Shown here piece by piece: positions 36,180-47,299 of a stretch of DNA of 64,000 nucleotides (position 1 is its first letter; every line of letters begins with the position of its first letter). Made by a program: the position numbers and the translations under genes. The notes beneath the pieces were generated by a model that saw only the letters and a program-made list of their open reading frames with translations, was not told the origin of the DNA and ran no database searches. Location of the stretch: positions 1,178,001 through 1,242,000 of the forward strand of contig JAHGAU010000002.1 in NCBI GenBank assembly GCA_019925105.1, read 5' to 3'. The stretch is from Niebla homalea (Eukaryota > Ascomycota > Lecanoromycetes > Lecanorales > Ramalinaceae).

Positions 36180-36189
36180 GCAATAAAAA

Positions 36190-37634
36190 GTAAAGATTAA
36201 CTTTATAAGCTGGTATATCTTTATTATAAGAAAAGGATATAAAGGCCTTATTACGGGGAGGTAAAGTATTATTATTTTAAAAAGTTTTAATTATAAGCTT
36301 TTAAATAAGGTTTTTATTATAGTTTTCTTTAATACGTTAATACAATTCTTCCTTTATATAAATAGTTAAAATAATAAGGATAAAGTAATTAAGTTTTAAA
36401 TAACTATTTAATAGGTCCCCGGTATTAATTAAAGCAAGCCGAAATAATATATCGGGTACGATATATTTTTTATTAAACTTATAATATATATTGAAATTAA
36501 AAAAGCGGAGGAATTAAGATACGTAAATAAGCCGTATATTATTCCTTAAGGTAAAAGTAATTATAATAATAAGTTTTTATTTTATAATATTAAGGATAAG
36601 TAAGTAATTTATTTAAATTATAACTATATAATACGAGCTCTTAAGTAAATAATAAACCTTCTTAGTTACCTATATAAATTTTATAACTTTAAGTTCCGTA
36701 AGTTAATAATTTCTTTTAGCTTAAGTAAAAAGTCAGAATAAATAAAAATGAATTAAATTATCGTCCACAATAATTATTATTATTATTATAATAAAGGGTT
36801 TTTTAACGTAAAAGAGTTAAACTTTAAAGCTAAATTCTTTAAAAATATTAAGATTAATTTATAAGGGCCGACTTAAATTAAAATATAATAAAGTTAATAA
36901 TTATAAAAGTACTTTCTATAATTCCTTAAAATTTATTAACTACATAAGAAAAAGTACTTTACTTTTAATTATAAATACGAAGTATTTTTATAAATTACCT
37001 TTATTAAGTTTTTATTTAAGGAAATCTGTTTTTAATTATTATAAAAAAGCTATAAACTAAATATATATATATATATATTAAATCTTAAGTGGCTTATAAA
37101 ATTAAAGTAATATTTAAGTTCTTTTAATATCTTTAAATAATAAAATGCTTTAATAACCTTAAGCTTATTATCAGTAATAATAAGTTTAAACGAATTAATA
37201 TAATAATTTAATAATTTAATATTAAGAAAATTAAAATAAATCTTAATCGGGACTAAAGAGATATTCCAATAAATCAATAAAGCAAAAAGCTTCCGTAACT
37301 TAAGTAAATATTACTTAAAACTTATAGTTCCAGTTATAATATCGTTAATATATATTTAAATAAAATTTTTAAAAGGCTTCAAAATTAAGTTAATTTAACG
37401 TTAAATATGAGTAATAGAATTCATATATTTAATAATTAGAATTTTAAAAGTTTCCTGTCCCCTATATATATATACCGTAAGCAAAAATCGAGTTAAAGGA
37501 TAAGCTTTTTATTAATAAAAAAAAGAAACCGTATTTATTACGGAGATATAAGTTTTATTAAGTAGTTTTATTATTACTTTAGAGTATAAAAATATAACGT
37601 AAATATCGGGAACCAGTAATTTATTAAGGTTACG
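36190..37634 (-). pseudogene. gypsy-G4 reverse transcriptase and RNase H, truncated
   Basis: The minus strand gives a Ty3/gypsy polymerase with RIP stops. The active-site box reads I-Y-I-N-D-I-I at about 37335-37355 (family Y-I-D-D-I). It is followed by the 75-residue open stretch 37050-37277, with I-K-L-L-N-Y-Y-I-N-S-F-K-L and K-L-K-V-I-K-A-F-Y-Y-L-K-I-L-K-E-L-K-Y-Y, matching the RT thumb and connection (F-P-K-T-L-K-D-L-E-x-Y-L-G). RNase H follows near 36480-36790, with A-K-R-N-Y-x-L-T-E-L-K-V (family A-E-R-N-Y-x-x-T-E-L-E-x). The 5' part is cut by the gypsy-G3 LTR at 37635, and the integrase side by the GC island. Confidence 0.8.
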
Positions 37635-37915
37635 TATTATCAGGGAATCATCCCTGACCTGCAGCTACGTGTATACGGCTCTAGGCCTTGGCACTTCGCT
37701 TATTCCGGACACCTTACCTTATTAAGTAAAGCGTCCTATATATTCTTATAATATCTGTAATCCCTTTATATGCTATATCTATATAGTTAGAATTCATTTA
37801 TATTTAGAATTACCTTACTTAAGCCCTTAATATAATTCTAACTATCCCTTTAAAGTAGTTACGACCTGCTATTTAAGTGGATATAATTAAAAGGGAGTTT
37901 ACTACGTATTTTACA
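37635..37915 (+). repeat. Probable 5' LTR of gypsy-G3
   Basis: A block of about 280 bp with less RIP than its flanks, starting near TATTATCAGGGAATCATCCC (the first TG probably now TA) and ending CGTATTTTACA. It contains the short inverted repeat cagggaatcatccctg. Downstream (gtattaaacgccaagaggaa) is a possible primer site, then the gag remnant. The partner LTR lies beyond the window, so both borders are estimates. Confidence 0.55.
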
Positions 37916-39251
37916 GTATTAAACGCCAAGAGGAAACGTAATATACCTATTAAATATTATAATAGCTAAAATATAATTAAAATAATTAAATTATACTTAA
38001 GTTTTTAACTTTATTTTATAAGATAAAAGCTTTTAATAAAGGAAAATTTAAAAGAGTAAAAATAATAATAAGAAATAAGTTAAGATATATTATAGGGAGA
38101 CCAGCCTATTAATATATTAAGAAATACCTCTAGAATCCTTAAAATAAACCTTATTATAATAAGTTAACCTTTTATTCCTTAATTAATATTCCGTAATAAG
38201 TACGTTAAGCTACGTTAACTTTATTTTAACCCCGATAATTCAGAAAGAGATAAAAAAGACTTACTCTTTAAAGATAATAACGAGGGAGGTATAATAATTC
38301 CCCTATAGGGTAAAAGTTAAGGTAATAAGTATAATCGTGCCCGTTTATTTATATAAAAAGGTGGTAAAAAATACACCTTAAATATAAAAAAGGAGGAATT
38401 ATAACTATTAAATACCGGGAACGTAATTACGTAAATACGTAATCCCGCCTCCCTTTAAGAATCCGTTAATCGATATCTTAAATACTGGAATAATATAATC
38501 GTAAATATAATTATTAAAGTATTAAAGCTTAACGATAATAATTTTCTATTAAAATAAGAAATTAATAAAATAAAGCTTATAATTATTAATTTAAAAGTTA
38601 AACTTAATACTATTAAAAAATCCTAAAACCGAGCAGAAAATACCCTTATCCGTATCCGTTATATAAGAATAAGTTATTAACGTAAGGTTAAAGATATTTA
38701 TACAGAGAATTCTTAATTAAAAATTAAGATCGTTTAACTTTAATAAGGCTTAAGAATATTAAAAGATTTAAATAATTTAGAAAAAGAAGATATTAATAAT
38801 TATCATTTAATTTAAAACCGTTACCAAGATAGAGGAAATACTTTTAAGGGTATTATTTATTTATTTATATCGGCAGTACCGGGAATAAATAGATAATATC
38901 TAGATCTAGGAGAATTTAAAAATATTAGAAACGATTAAGATTAAAATACTTAAAGATTTTATCTTAATTTAAAATTTAATTAAAGTATAATTTTCTTCTT
39001 TCTTAAGAGGATAAAAATTAAATATATACGAAAATATTATAAAGAATCCGCCTTTTAAATTATAAAAGCCCGTATTCTAAATAATTCTCCGGACTTTTAC
39101 TTAATAATAAAAAAAATCTGAAAAGATTTATATAATATATTTAATAAATATAATAAGTTTATAAAAGTAAATATAATACTATATAATCTTAAGTTTAAAA
39201 TAAGAAGTATTAAACGTAAAAAAACCTTTAATGAATTTTACGTTAAGTTTA
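37916..39251 (+). pseudogene. gypsy-G3 gag, first part, RIP-inactivated
   Basis: Leader DNA to about 38300, then a Gag-like frame. The clearest block is at 39121-39251: F-E-K-D-L-Y-N-I-F-N-K then L-Y-N-L-K-F-K and K-K-T-F-N-E-F-Y-V-K-F. This follows the Gag pattern F-x-x-x-L-x-x-x-F-G-D, then L-x-x-L-x-Q, then x-x-F-x-x-F that precedes the zinc knuckle in fungal gypsy elements. The frame runs into the TRIM-3 insertion and continues after it at 60153, so host gag is split. GTTTA at 39247-39251 is the left copy of the TRIM-3 target duplication. Confidence 0.75.
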
Positions 39252-39414
39252 TGTTATGTGCAATGTGCGCATGCCAAGAGCTTATCGGGCACTAACACCA
39301 AAAGGGTATGGCGGCTTGGCGCGCACACTTATATTGCGCACCTTCATAGTTAGGTAGATATAAAATCATGTATATTACACCTACATTTTACCTCAGTACT
39401 CTTAGTATATGATA
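39252..39414 (+). repeat. TRIM-3 left LTR, 163 bp
   Basis: Only lightly mutated. Shares the blocks agagcttatcgggcactaac and ttatattgcgcaccttcata with the right LTR at 59990-60152. Confidence 0.92.
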
Positions 39415-39429
39415 AATGGTAGCAATAGC

Positions 39430-40064
39430 TTCAGTTATCTAAGCCTTTAATACAGATATTATATAACCTCTAGCACCCTGTTATTAGCGGTGATTACGTT
39501 ATAACTTATCCACTTAATACCTTATTACCGGAGTCTTTAACTAGATATCTTACCGTTATGCCTTTAACTACTATAGTACCAGCCTTAACTGGCTCAATCA
39601 CATTATCTTCGATATTGTTATATTTAGTAGCTCTGAAATCGCGATCTGGATTAGTTACACCTTAAACCTCACCTATAAGATCCAGGACTTTATTATTAAC
39701 ACCTTTATTAATAAGTTTACTAGCTAGCTTTTTCTTATTTAAATCCTATTTCACTATCTATAACCTTTATATAAGATTTATACCTCTTAAATTTTTTATT
39801 AAATCATTACCCTCCGCCAAGGTATTATTACTACGGGTATTACCCATTATAATACTTAAAGACCTCTACCGTAAATTTGCTTTATCATAAAAGCTATCGT
39901 ATCAGAAAAAGCCCTTAATTAAGCCATATAAATCTACAATAAACAGGTATAGAAGCACTATTAAAGACAATAACGAGCTCCGCAAAATCGTTACCCATAT
40001 TATAGCGGACGTCGTACGGGAGGTTCAAAAGATTAAGGCTTAAATAAGCATTCCTTTAATAAAG
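39430..40064 (+). pseudogene. Coding-like remnant in the TRIM-3 interior
   Basis: A plus-strand frame is open for long stretches, notably about 39905-40040, which reads K-P-L-I-K-P-Y-K-S-T-I-N-R-Y-R-S-T and then N-E-L-R-K-I-V-T-H-I-I-A-D-V-V. Stops fall where CAA or CAG may have stood. I do not recognise the protein. Position (after the primer site) and the similar case in TRIM-2 suggest a Gag-like product, or a short unknown protein carried by the family. Low RIP load compared with flanking gypsy DNA. Confidence 0.4.
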
Positions 40065-40069
40065 GTACC

Positions 40070-40319
40070 AGAAAAGATGGGAAGGAAGGAAAGAGCAAAA
40101 ATAATGAAATAGCAGGTGGCAATGGAATATAATTGAAGATGGGCCGCAGCCCCTATATAAGTTGGTAAAATATAGGTTGCTTATTATCTTTATCCATTAT
40201 ATTTTTTCTTTTTAAAATATATATAAATTAATTCTACCCTTAATTAACCCTTTTAATATTTTCCTTCCTTTATATATTTTTCCGTAAGTTTAATATTTTT
40301 TATGCTTTCCTTTTTCTTA
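40070..40319 (-). repeat. gypsy-G5 3' LTR, 250 bp
   Basis: Aligns over its whole length with 59333-59582 (shared blocks agcccctatataagttggta against agcccctatataagttaata, ttgcttattatctttatcca against ttacttattatctttatcca). As the element is on the minus strand, this is the 3' LTR. Minus-strand upstream sequence AAAGAAAG can serve as polypurine tract. Confidence 0.85.
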
Positions 40320-43300
40320 GCTTTCTTTATAATAAGGTACTGCCCTTAATACTATTATACTCCAGATTATATTATACTTATTCATATATATTTTAATTGT
40401 ATATTCGCCGTTTATAATATCTTTTTAATAATCTTTATTCCCTTTATAATAAATTTGCCCCTTTAATATTACGTATTATTAATAAATAGTTCTTATTCTT
40501 TAACGCCGTTTATATATATATTTATTTGTTTTTCTTATAGTTTTATTCTTAAATCTTACTTAATAATAATAAATAAAGATATTAAAACCTAATTTTCTTG
40601 GGGGCAACCCCCCGGTTCTATTATTCTAACTTATTAATAACGGTAACCTTGGTACTTTACGTTTATTTATCTTAAGGCTTAAGTTGCCTATTTTTATATT
40701 TTCTTTAAATATAATGTATTTCATTTATATAAAAGTATAACGCGTTTTACTTTACTTATTAAAAAATTATAAATACCGCCCCTTATAAAAATAAGACCTT
40801 ATAATTGATTACTTTTTACCTTATTTCTTTATTTATATACTTCTAATATCTCTTTTAGTCCCATTATTATTAAGTATATTTTAAATAAGTTTATTACGTA
40901 ACTTTAAATACGTTTTAAGAAAACTTAATTATTTAAGTAAGTTTTATTTAAATTTTTTTATAAATCTCGATATTTCTTTTTATTAATGTATTTAAAATAA
41001 TATTATATATAGCTATTTAATTTATATTTATTTATTAATATTATTTCTTTATTAATTTATTATATTGGTTTTAAGAAAGTAATTAAAGGGGTAATAATTT
41101 ATTATAATTATTATTATTTATATATTATTTCTTAAAAGGCAAAGGAAAGAAGAAAAAAATAAAATAATTATTTATTAATCTTCGGACGGTTTTTTAATTT
41201 TTATATAAACTTTTTTAACGTTTAATATTATATTTAATAATATTTACCGAAAGTGTATTTTTTATTATAATTTTTAATATTTACCTTTATTTATTTATAT
41301 GCTTTTCCCTTAATTAATTAATATATTAAGTACCCTTAAGGTCGTATTTACTTATAAATAAAATGTATTTTCGTGATTTTATTTAATAACTTATATATAA
41401 TCGTTTTAATACGGGTATTTTTAAAAGGGATATTAAAAAGGGTTCCTTTTAAACGTAATAATATTATTTATTATCTTTATTAAGTTCCGTCCTAGCCGGT
41501 TCTATCGGTAAGTAAAACGTTAAAAATAACGTTTAATTATTTATTTACTTAATAATTATACCGCGTAACCGTTTACTTTATCTTTTTCGTTTATTTACCT
41601 TTTTTATTTCTTTTTATTTCTTTAAATTCTTTTATTTTTTTACCTTTTTAAATCTTTAACTTTTTTTATACTTTAATTAACTTACCTTAAATTTAACTTC
41701 ATTTTATACTTAATTGTTAATTATCCTTTTAAGAATATATATAAATTTATAACCTTAATATCGGTTATTTATTTTATATTTATATTAATTTCTTTATAAT
41801 TTTTTGGGAATTTTTAATTTAAATTATATTAATTATAATTATTTTTATTATATCCTTATATTTTAAAAAACGTACTTTAATTATTAATTTTATTAAATTA
41901 AATAAACGTATCTTTACCGTTATTAAGGTTTATTTAAATATTAATTAAATAATTTATCTAGAATTATATTTATCGGTTACTTATAACCTTAATTTATTTT
42001 AACTTTTTTATTTTTAAAAGCTTTTTACGGTACATATTTAAATTTACGCTTTTTATATACGTAAAGATATTTAAGTATATACCCGATATTAATAGATTAA
42101 TAGCGGTCGTTATTTTACCTTTATTAACTATTATTATATTAAAGGTTTATTAAATAACGCTTATTTAAATTATATTTTTAAGTATTAACCGGGCGATTAT
42201 AGTTTTTACTTAAATATATATAAATTAATTCACTTTTTAATTAATTATTATTAATTTTTTTTATAAATTTTTAATATTAGGATATAATTTAAATTAACGC
42301 TTTTTTTTAATACGTTATATATTATTTAATCCCGATATTAATCGTAAGTTTAATATAAAAGGTTATATGTACTTTATAATTAGTTATAATTTATAATTAA
42401 CTTAATAATTATAACCTTAATAAGTATTTTTTACTATATTTTCTGCTTTTAATATTTATCCGTTATTATTATAACTTATTCCCGAATCTCGGTTATTTGA
42501 TTTTATTATTTATTTACCTTAATAATCCCCGTTTAATTATTATTTACCGTTTTTATCCGTTTAATTAATTTAATTATCTATATTATTTACTTTTTGCTTA
42601 TTAATTCGGGTAACTTTTTTAATTTAAGTAATCCCTTTATTAATATATTAATCCGGCCTTACCGGAATTATAAGATTATCTTAATTATATAAGCCCGCTT
42701 AACGTAATAAATTTATATAAAATATAACCCGTCCTTTTTAAGGATTAATTCTTCGACTGAATTTTATAAACGGTCGCTTAAAAAAAGGTAATATTATTCA
42801 CTTAACTTAAATTTAATTAAAAATATTTTCAATTTAAATTTTATTAACTTTAATTTTAATAAATTGCCTTTTTTTCTTATATATAAAGTAATTATTAACT
42901 GGTTCTCCGTTTAAATAATAAGTTTACCCGGGCTCCTTTATTAACTCCCTTTTCTTTTAAGTCCGCTATTCGTATTATATACGTACGGTAGCTTTTACCC
43001 GTATCTTTATAAATATTTCTCCTTTAATAAGTTTCTCCTTTTACCTTATCCCCGTATATATAATAGCCTTTAAAATCCTTAACTTAAATATAATTTTTTA
43101 ATTATTCCCGTCCAAAGTTATTTCCGCGGGTAATATAGTTATACTTTAAGGAGAGGTTTACGTCCCTTTCCGACTTTATATTATTAATTTTAATAGATCC
43201 TATATTTCAGATTATTTTTAAGCTTATTATATTTAATCTATCTTACTTAGTTTTAACTCCGGACCGTAATTATTATAAGTATTATTATGGTTTTAATTTT

Positions 43301-46300
43301 AATATATATTTTATTGAAAGGATATATATATAATTATTTATAGATTAAAGCTTTAATTAGTTTTTAAGTTATTTTATTAATTCCCTCGGTCGTATTATTA
43401 AGTTTATCCGTTGGGTCACTTCCTTAATAACGGGTTATTTTCATTTTAAGTTACGTCCTTATATATATACCGGTCTTCCTATTCCGTTTTCATTTTTATT
43501 CTTAAAGTAGAATAATTAATATAGTTTTATGCCCTGTAATTACCATAATAAAAGATAATCCTAGATATATTTTCTTATTTTAAAGGTACGTTTAAAGCCT
43601 TAATTATCCGTAATTTAAAATAATTTTTATATTTATATTAACGGTATATTTTACTTATATTTTTAACGTAATATTTATAATAAATTTAATATTTAAATTT
43701 ATAATTTATAAGAAAAGTATCCTTTTAAATAAATTTTTTAATATATAATTTTAATATTTAATTATACTTTTATTTATATATTACTTTTAATATGCTTTTT
43801 TTTAAGGAAATATTTTTAATTATAAATAATTATAACTTTTTATAATTTTATTATTTTATAGTTCCTAATATAATAAATAAAAGACTATAAATAAAAGGCT
43901 AAGGGTTTAATATCCCCTTATTTATATTTATTTCCTCCGAATTTTTATTATATTTTTATTTCCTTTCTTTTTTAATTTTTAATTTTTAACTATATTTATT
44001 AAAGTGGCTATTTATTCCTTTTCTTCCTCCCCTTTTTTTTTAATTTTTAAATCCGTATTTTCTGAAAATCTCTAATATACCGAAATATAAAAGTAATTAA
44101 AATAAAAATATAAAGGAAACGGCATTATATTATTTATATACACTTCCTCCCCTTAAATTATACTATTTATAATTATAACGGTTGTTAAAGGATTAAGGCA
44201 TTCTTTATTTATATTTACCGGATTTTATTTTTTTTATTATTTTTAATTTTAACTTATCGGAAGGTTTAAGATATGTAATATATAATATAAATACTTTAAG
44301 ATAATCTTGATAAAATAAGTTAAATATAAGAGTTTTTTTTTATTTTTTTAATATATATAAAGCTTTATACTCTTTTATAAAGCTTTTAATAATAAATAGT
44401 CCGACTTAATAAGGCTTAAGTTTTTTAAGATTAAAGATAAGATCCCGTTATATAATTAATTACCCTTCTTTTAACGGGTTTTAGCTTTATATTTCCCTAT
44501 TATAACGTTTCTTTTATTAATTTTTTATTACGTTTAACTTCTTTTATAACTTTTCCTTAATACTTACCCGGTTTATTATAAATCCTTAAACGGCTTTATA
44601 TATTATTTTTTTTAAAAGCGGTATTATTCTTTTTATAATACGTATTTTAACTTTTAATTTAATTATATTCCGTTTATATATTATATCCGATTCGACCTTA
44701 AAAAAGATATTAATAAAAGCGTACCTTAAATATTTAATATATTTTAAATTAATATTTAATATTAATAATTTTTCCGCTTATACTTAATTACATTTTTATT
44801 AAGTTTATGTTTTCTTTATTACGTTTTATTAAATTTTATTATTAGATTTTATTATATTTATTACTTTATATATTATACTTAATATAAAGATAAACTAAAT
44901 ATTATATAATTAAAGGAAGCTTTTTATCTTTTTATTTATAAATACCTTTTTAATATTTATATATATCGTAACGGGTTTTAAAAGTAATAATTTATATATT
45001 GTTTTAATATAATAATTACGTCCTTTACTTTAATTAACGTAATATAAAACAACTATATAAATCATAAGAAATAATCTATTATATTAAAAACGTATTAAAG
45101 ATTACTTTATACTTATTTAAAAAGGTTAATAAAGTCCGCCTTAAATAGGTTAAAAAAGGTTTTTACCTTAATTGGATTTAATAAAACCGTACGGCTTCCG
45201 TATATTTACTTTACATAAGCTAAGTATCCTCGTACGTATTTTATAATATTTTTTATTATATCCGGTTATTAATAGTAATACCGTAATTTCTTTAATATAA
45301 TTTTTAATAAGAAATATCCCGTATTATTATAAACTTCCTTAAGTATTTATATTATTTTTTCCTTTATTAAATATACCGTTTAACGCTTCCTATATCGATA
45401 AAATAACTTATTAATAATTAAATTAAATTTATAGTTTATAAGTTACTTATTGGATTTAACTTATTATACCGTATTTTTCTCCTTTAACTTTACCCTTATT
45501 TTAAAGTATTCAATAATATTAATATATTGATTATTATCCTTATAGTAAAATAACTTTTTAAGTTTTAATACTTCTATAAGTTTATAATTAATTTATATAT
45601 ATTTTATTTTATAATTATTATTTAATTTTATACTATATATCCATATTGGCTTATTATCGATTATCTTTTATAGCTATAATCCTCCCGTATTTATTTTCTT
45701 CTTTTTATTTACGCTTTTCCCCGTTAATTTTCTTTTTACGTTTTAGGTTAATTAACCCTTTAATTTATATATTATTATAAACGTTAATTCTATTTTTCCT
45801 TATTTTTTTTAAAAAGCTCCTTTAATATAATAAAATATCTTTTTTTATTATTCTTTTAGAATTATACCGTATTATTCTTATTCTTTTATACCTTAAAGGC
45901 TATTTTCTTTATTATTTTATTAAATACGTAATTTAAATTATTAAATAATACCCTTAATAGGTTATCCGTAACTTTATTAATTTCTTTTTTAATATATTTA
46001 ATTCTAATATATAGCCTTCTTAACTTATTTATTTATTTTATAAAAATATCCTTATAATAATTTATATTTATAAACCTTATAAGTAACTTATAATTTATAT
46101 ATATAATTAAAACTTTTCTTAAATTTAATATATAAGAAAACTTTTCCTTAAATATAATAATAACTATTAATTCTTATTTATAAATATTATAATTACGCTT
46201 TATTTTATTTATTATATATAAATTATAAATAAATAAAATAATATAATTATTTTAAATTTAAATAATATAGTATCCGGCTCCGTATCTTAAGGTATTAATA

Positions 46301-46357
46301 TATATATAAATTAATATCTTTAAGTTTTATTTAAATAAAGCTTTAACCCCCGTTATT
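40320..46357 (-). pseudogene. gypsy-G5 integrase side, RIP-inactivated
   Basis: Between the RNase H (near 46.0 kb) and the 3' LTR. By gene order this should hold the integrase and 3' region, but RIP is so heavy that I could not confirm the integrase zinc finger or catalytic triad. Six kilobases is more than the integrase needs, so at least one old insertion probably lies here. No structure other than short AT-rich tracts was noticed. Confidence 0.45.
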
Positions 46358-46370
46358 ATATTTTATATAA

Positions 46371-46746
46371 TGAGGTAACAATAGCACACGTGTCGGTGAG
46401 GACATTCAGTGGTGTAATCGGAATTTTAAAATTTTAGCATTGGATAAACCCGTAGGGTAACGGAAGAGCAATAGGTTTAAAAGCAATCCTTAAGTGGATT
46501 CAATCGTAATATTATAGGTTTTCTTAGAAAAAGCGTATAAATAAATTCTTATTCTTTAAATGGCCATAAATGCTCTCAACCCTTAGGACGTGAGTGGAGG
46601 CTGGGTGGACACCGGTTTTTATTCCTGATATTATGGATATCGGGGTTTTTTTTTTTTACGGTTATTAATAAGGCCAAATGGCCAAGTATTAGGGAACGCC
46701 GGAATTAGCTTAGCTAGATCCGTAGTATAAATCAATCAATCAATCA
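46371..46746 (+). mobile_element. Short 5'-truncated LINE-A copy that escaped RIP
   Basis: A 376-bp plus-strand 3' fragment of LINE-A, ending in the conserved gaacgccggaattagcttag and four AATC units. It is flanked by the 13-bp duplication ATATTTTATATAA at 46358-46370 and 46747-46759 (the last bases of the tail and the duplication overlap in sequence). Unlike the full copies it keeps CpA and TpG, for example ggacattcagtggtgtaatc where copy 4 has only TpA forms. It therefore shows the pre-RIP 3' sequence. Inserted in gypsy-G5 next to the RNase H region. Confidence 0.92.
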
Positions 46747-46759
46747 ATATTTTATATAA

Positions 46760-47286
46760 ACTAAAATAACATATCTTTTAATTCTTTTTATTTTTATTTT
46801 ATATTTTTAATTAAGCGGATAAATAAATAAATTATTTTTATAAAGTTTTTAATTTATTTTCTTATTATATTAATAATACTTAAGAATCTTTTAATATTTT
46901 TTATATTTTACGGTATAAATTAATTAAGTATTTTCTTATACTTTTTAGGTTTAATTTATATAGGTTTTCCTATTTTATAGTTTTCTTTTAATATTTCAAT
47001 TTTTATTATATTAATTTTTAATTTATTAAATAATAGCTTTAATTTTAATTATAAAATTTACGGAAAGCAATAATTTTTAAAAAAATAAATTACTTTTTTA
47101 TATTTTATATATTTTAAAGATATTATTAAAGTAAAAAATTAGATTAATAAAATTATATTCCTTTTTAAGAATAAGGAAAGATAATTCCGGGTTTAATTTA
47201 AAGATAATTCTTAATATAATATTTATAAGTTTAATAAAAATAAATAAAAACGTACGTATTCTTTAAGGTATTTTTATAAATTATAA
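46760..47286 (-). pseudogene. gypsy-G5 RT connection region between two LINE insertions
   Basis: The minus strand carries the RT thumb and connection block of gypsy-G5 (Y-K-K-I-L-N, then I-K-R-F-L, then I-K-N-F-I-K-I, at about 46770-46960). Further upstream on the minus strand (47050-47286) the RT palm should begin; it is cut by LINE-A copy 6 and should resume at 53130. I could not read a Y-x-D-D box on either side. Confidence 0.65.
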
Positions 47287-47299
47287 TTATTTAATATTT
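47287..47299. repeat. Target duplication of LINE-A copy 6 (left)
   Basis: TTATTTAATATTT is found here and at 53117-53129, framing the LINE. Confidence 0.9.

Larger units (their letters stand above)
35008..36180. repeat. GC-rich island packed with short hairpins
   Basis: An abrupt change from AT-rich RIP DNA to GC-rich, CpG-rich, RIP-free sequence. It contains many small inverted repeats of the form CCCCCGCAAGGG or CCCCNGNGGGG: for example ggtcccccgcaagggtacc at 35056, gagagcccccgcagggggtg at 35162, ggcccccgcaagggca at 35305 and gagccccctgtggggtac at 35442. Part of it (35331-35872) is a tandem duplication with period about 250. The reading frames across it on either strand reflect base composition, with no recognised protein. 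The origin is unknown: a hairpin-rich mobile sequence, an organelle-derived fragment, or a captured structured RNA gene are possible. Confidence 0.85.

Noticed and set aside
35008..36180. Ribosomal RNA gene fragment
   Set aside because: GC-rich and structured, but I could not recognise any conserved rRNA core sequence.
40070..40077. Polypurine-tract remnant left of a 242-bp LTR starting TGGGAAGG
   Set aside because: The polymerase of gypsy-G5 is on the minus strand and the 5-bp duplication fits a 250-bp LTR, so these 8 bases belong to the LTR.
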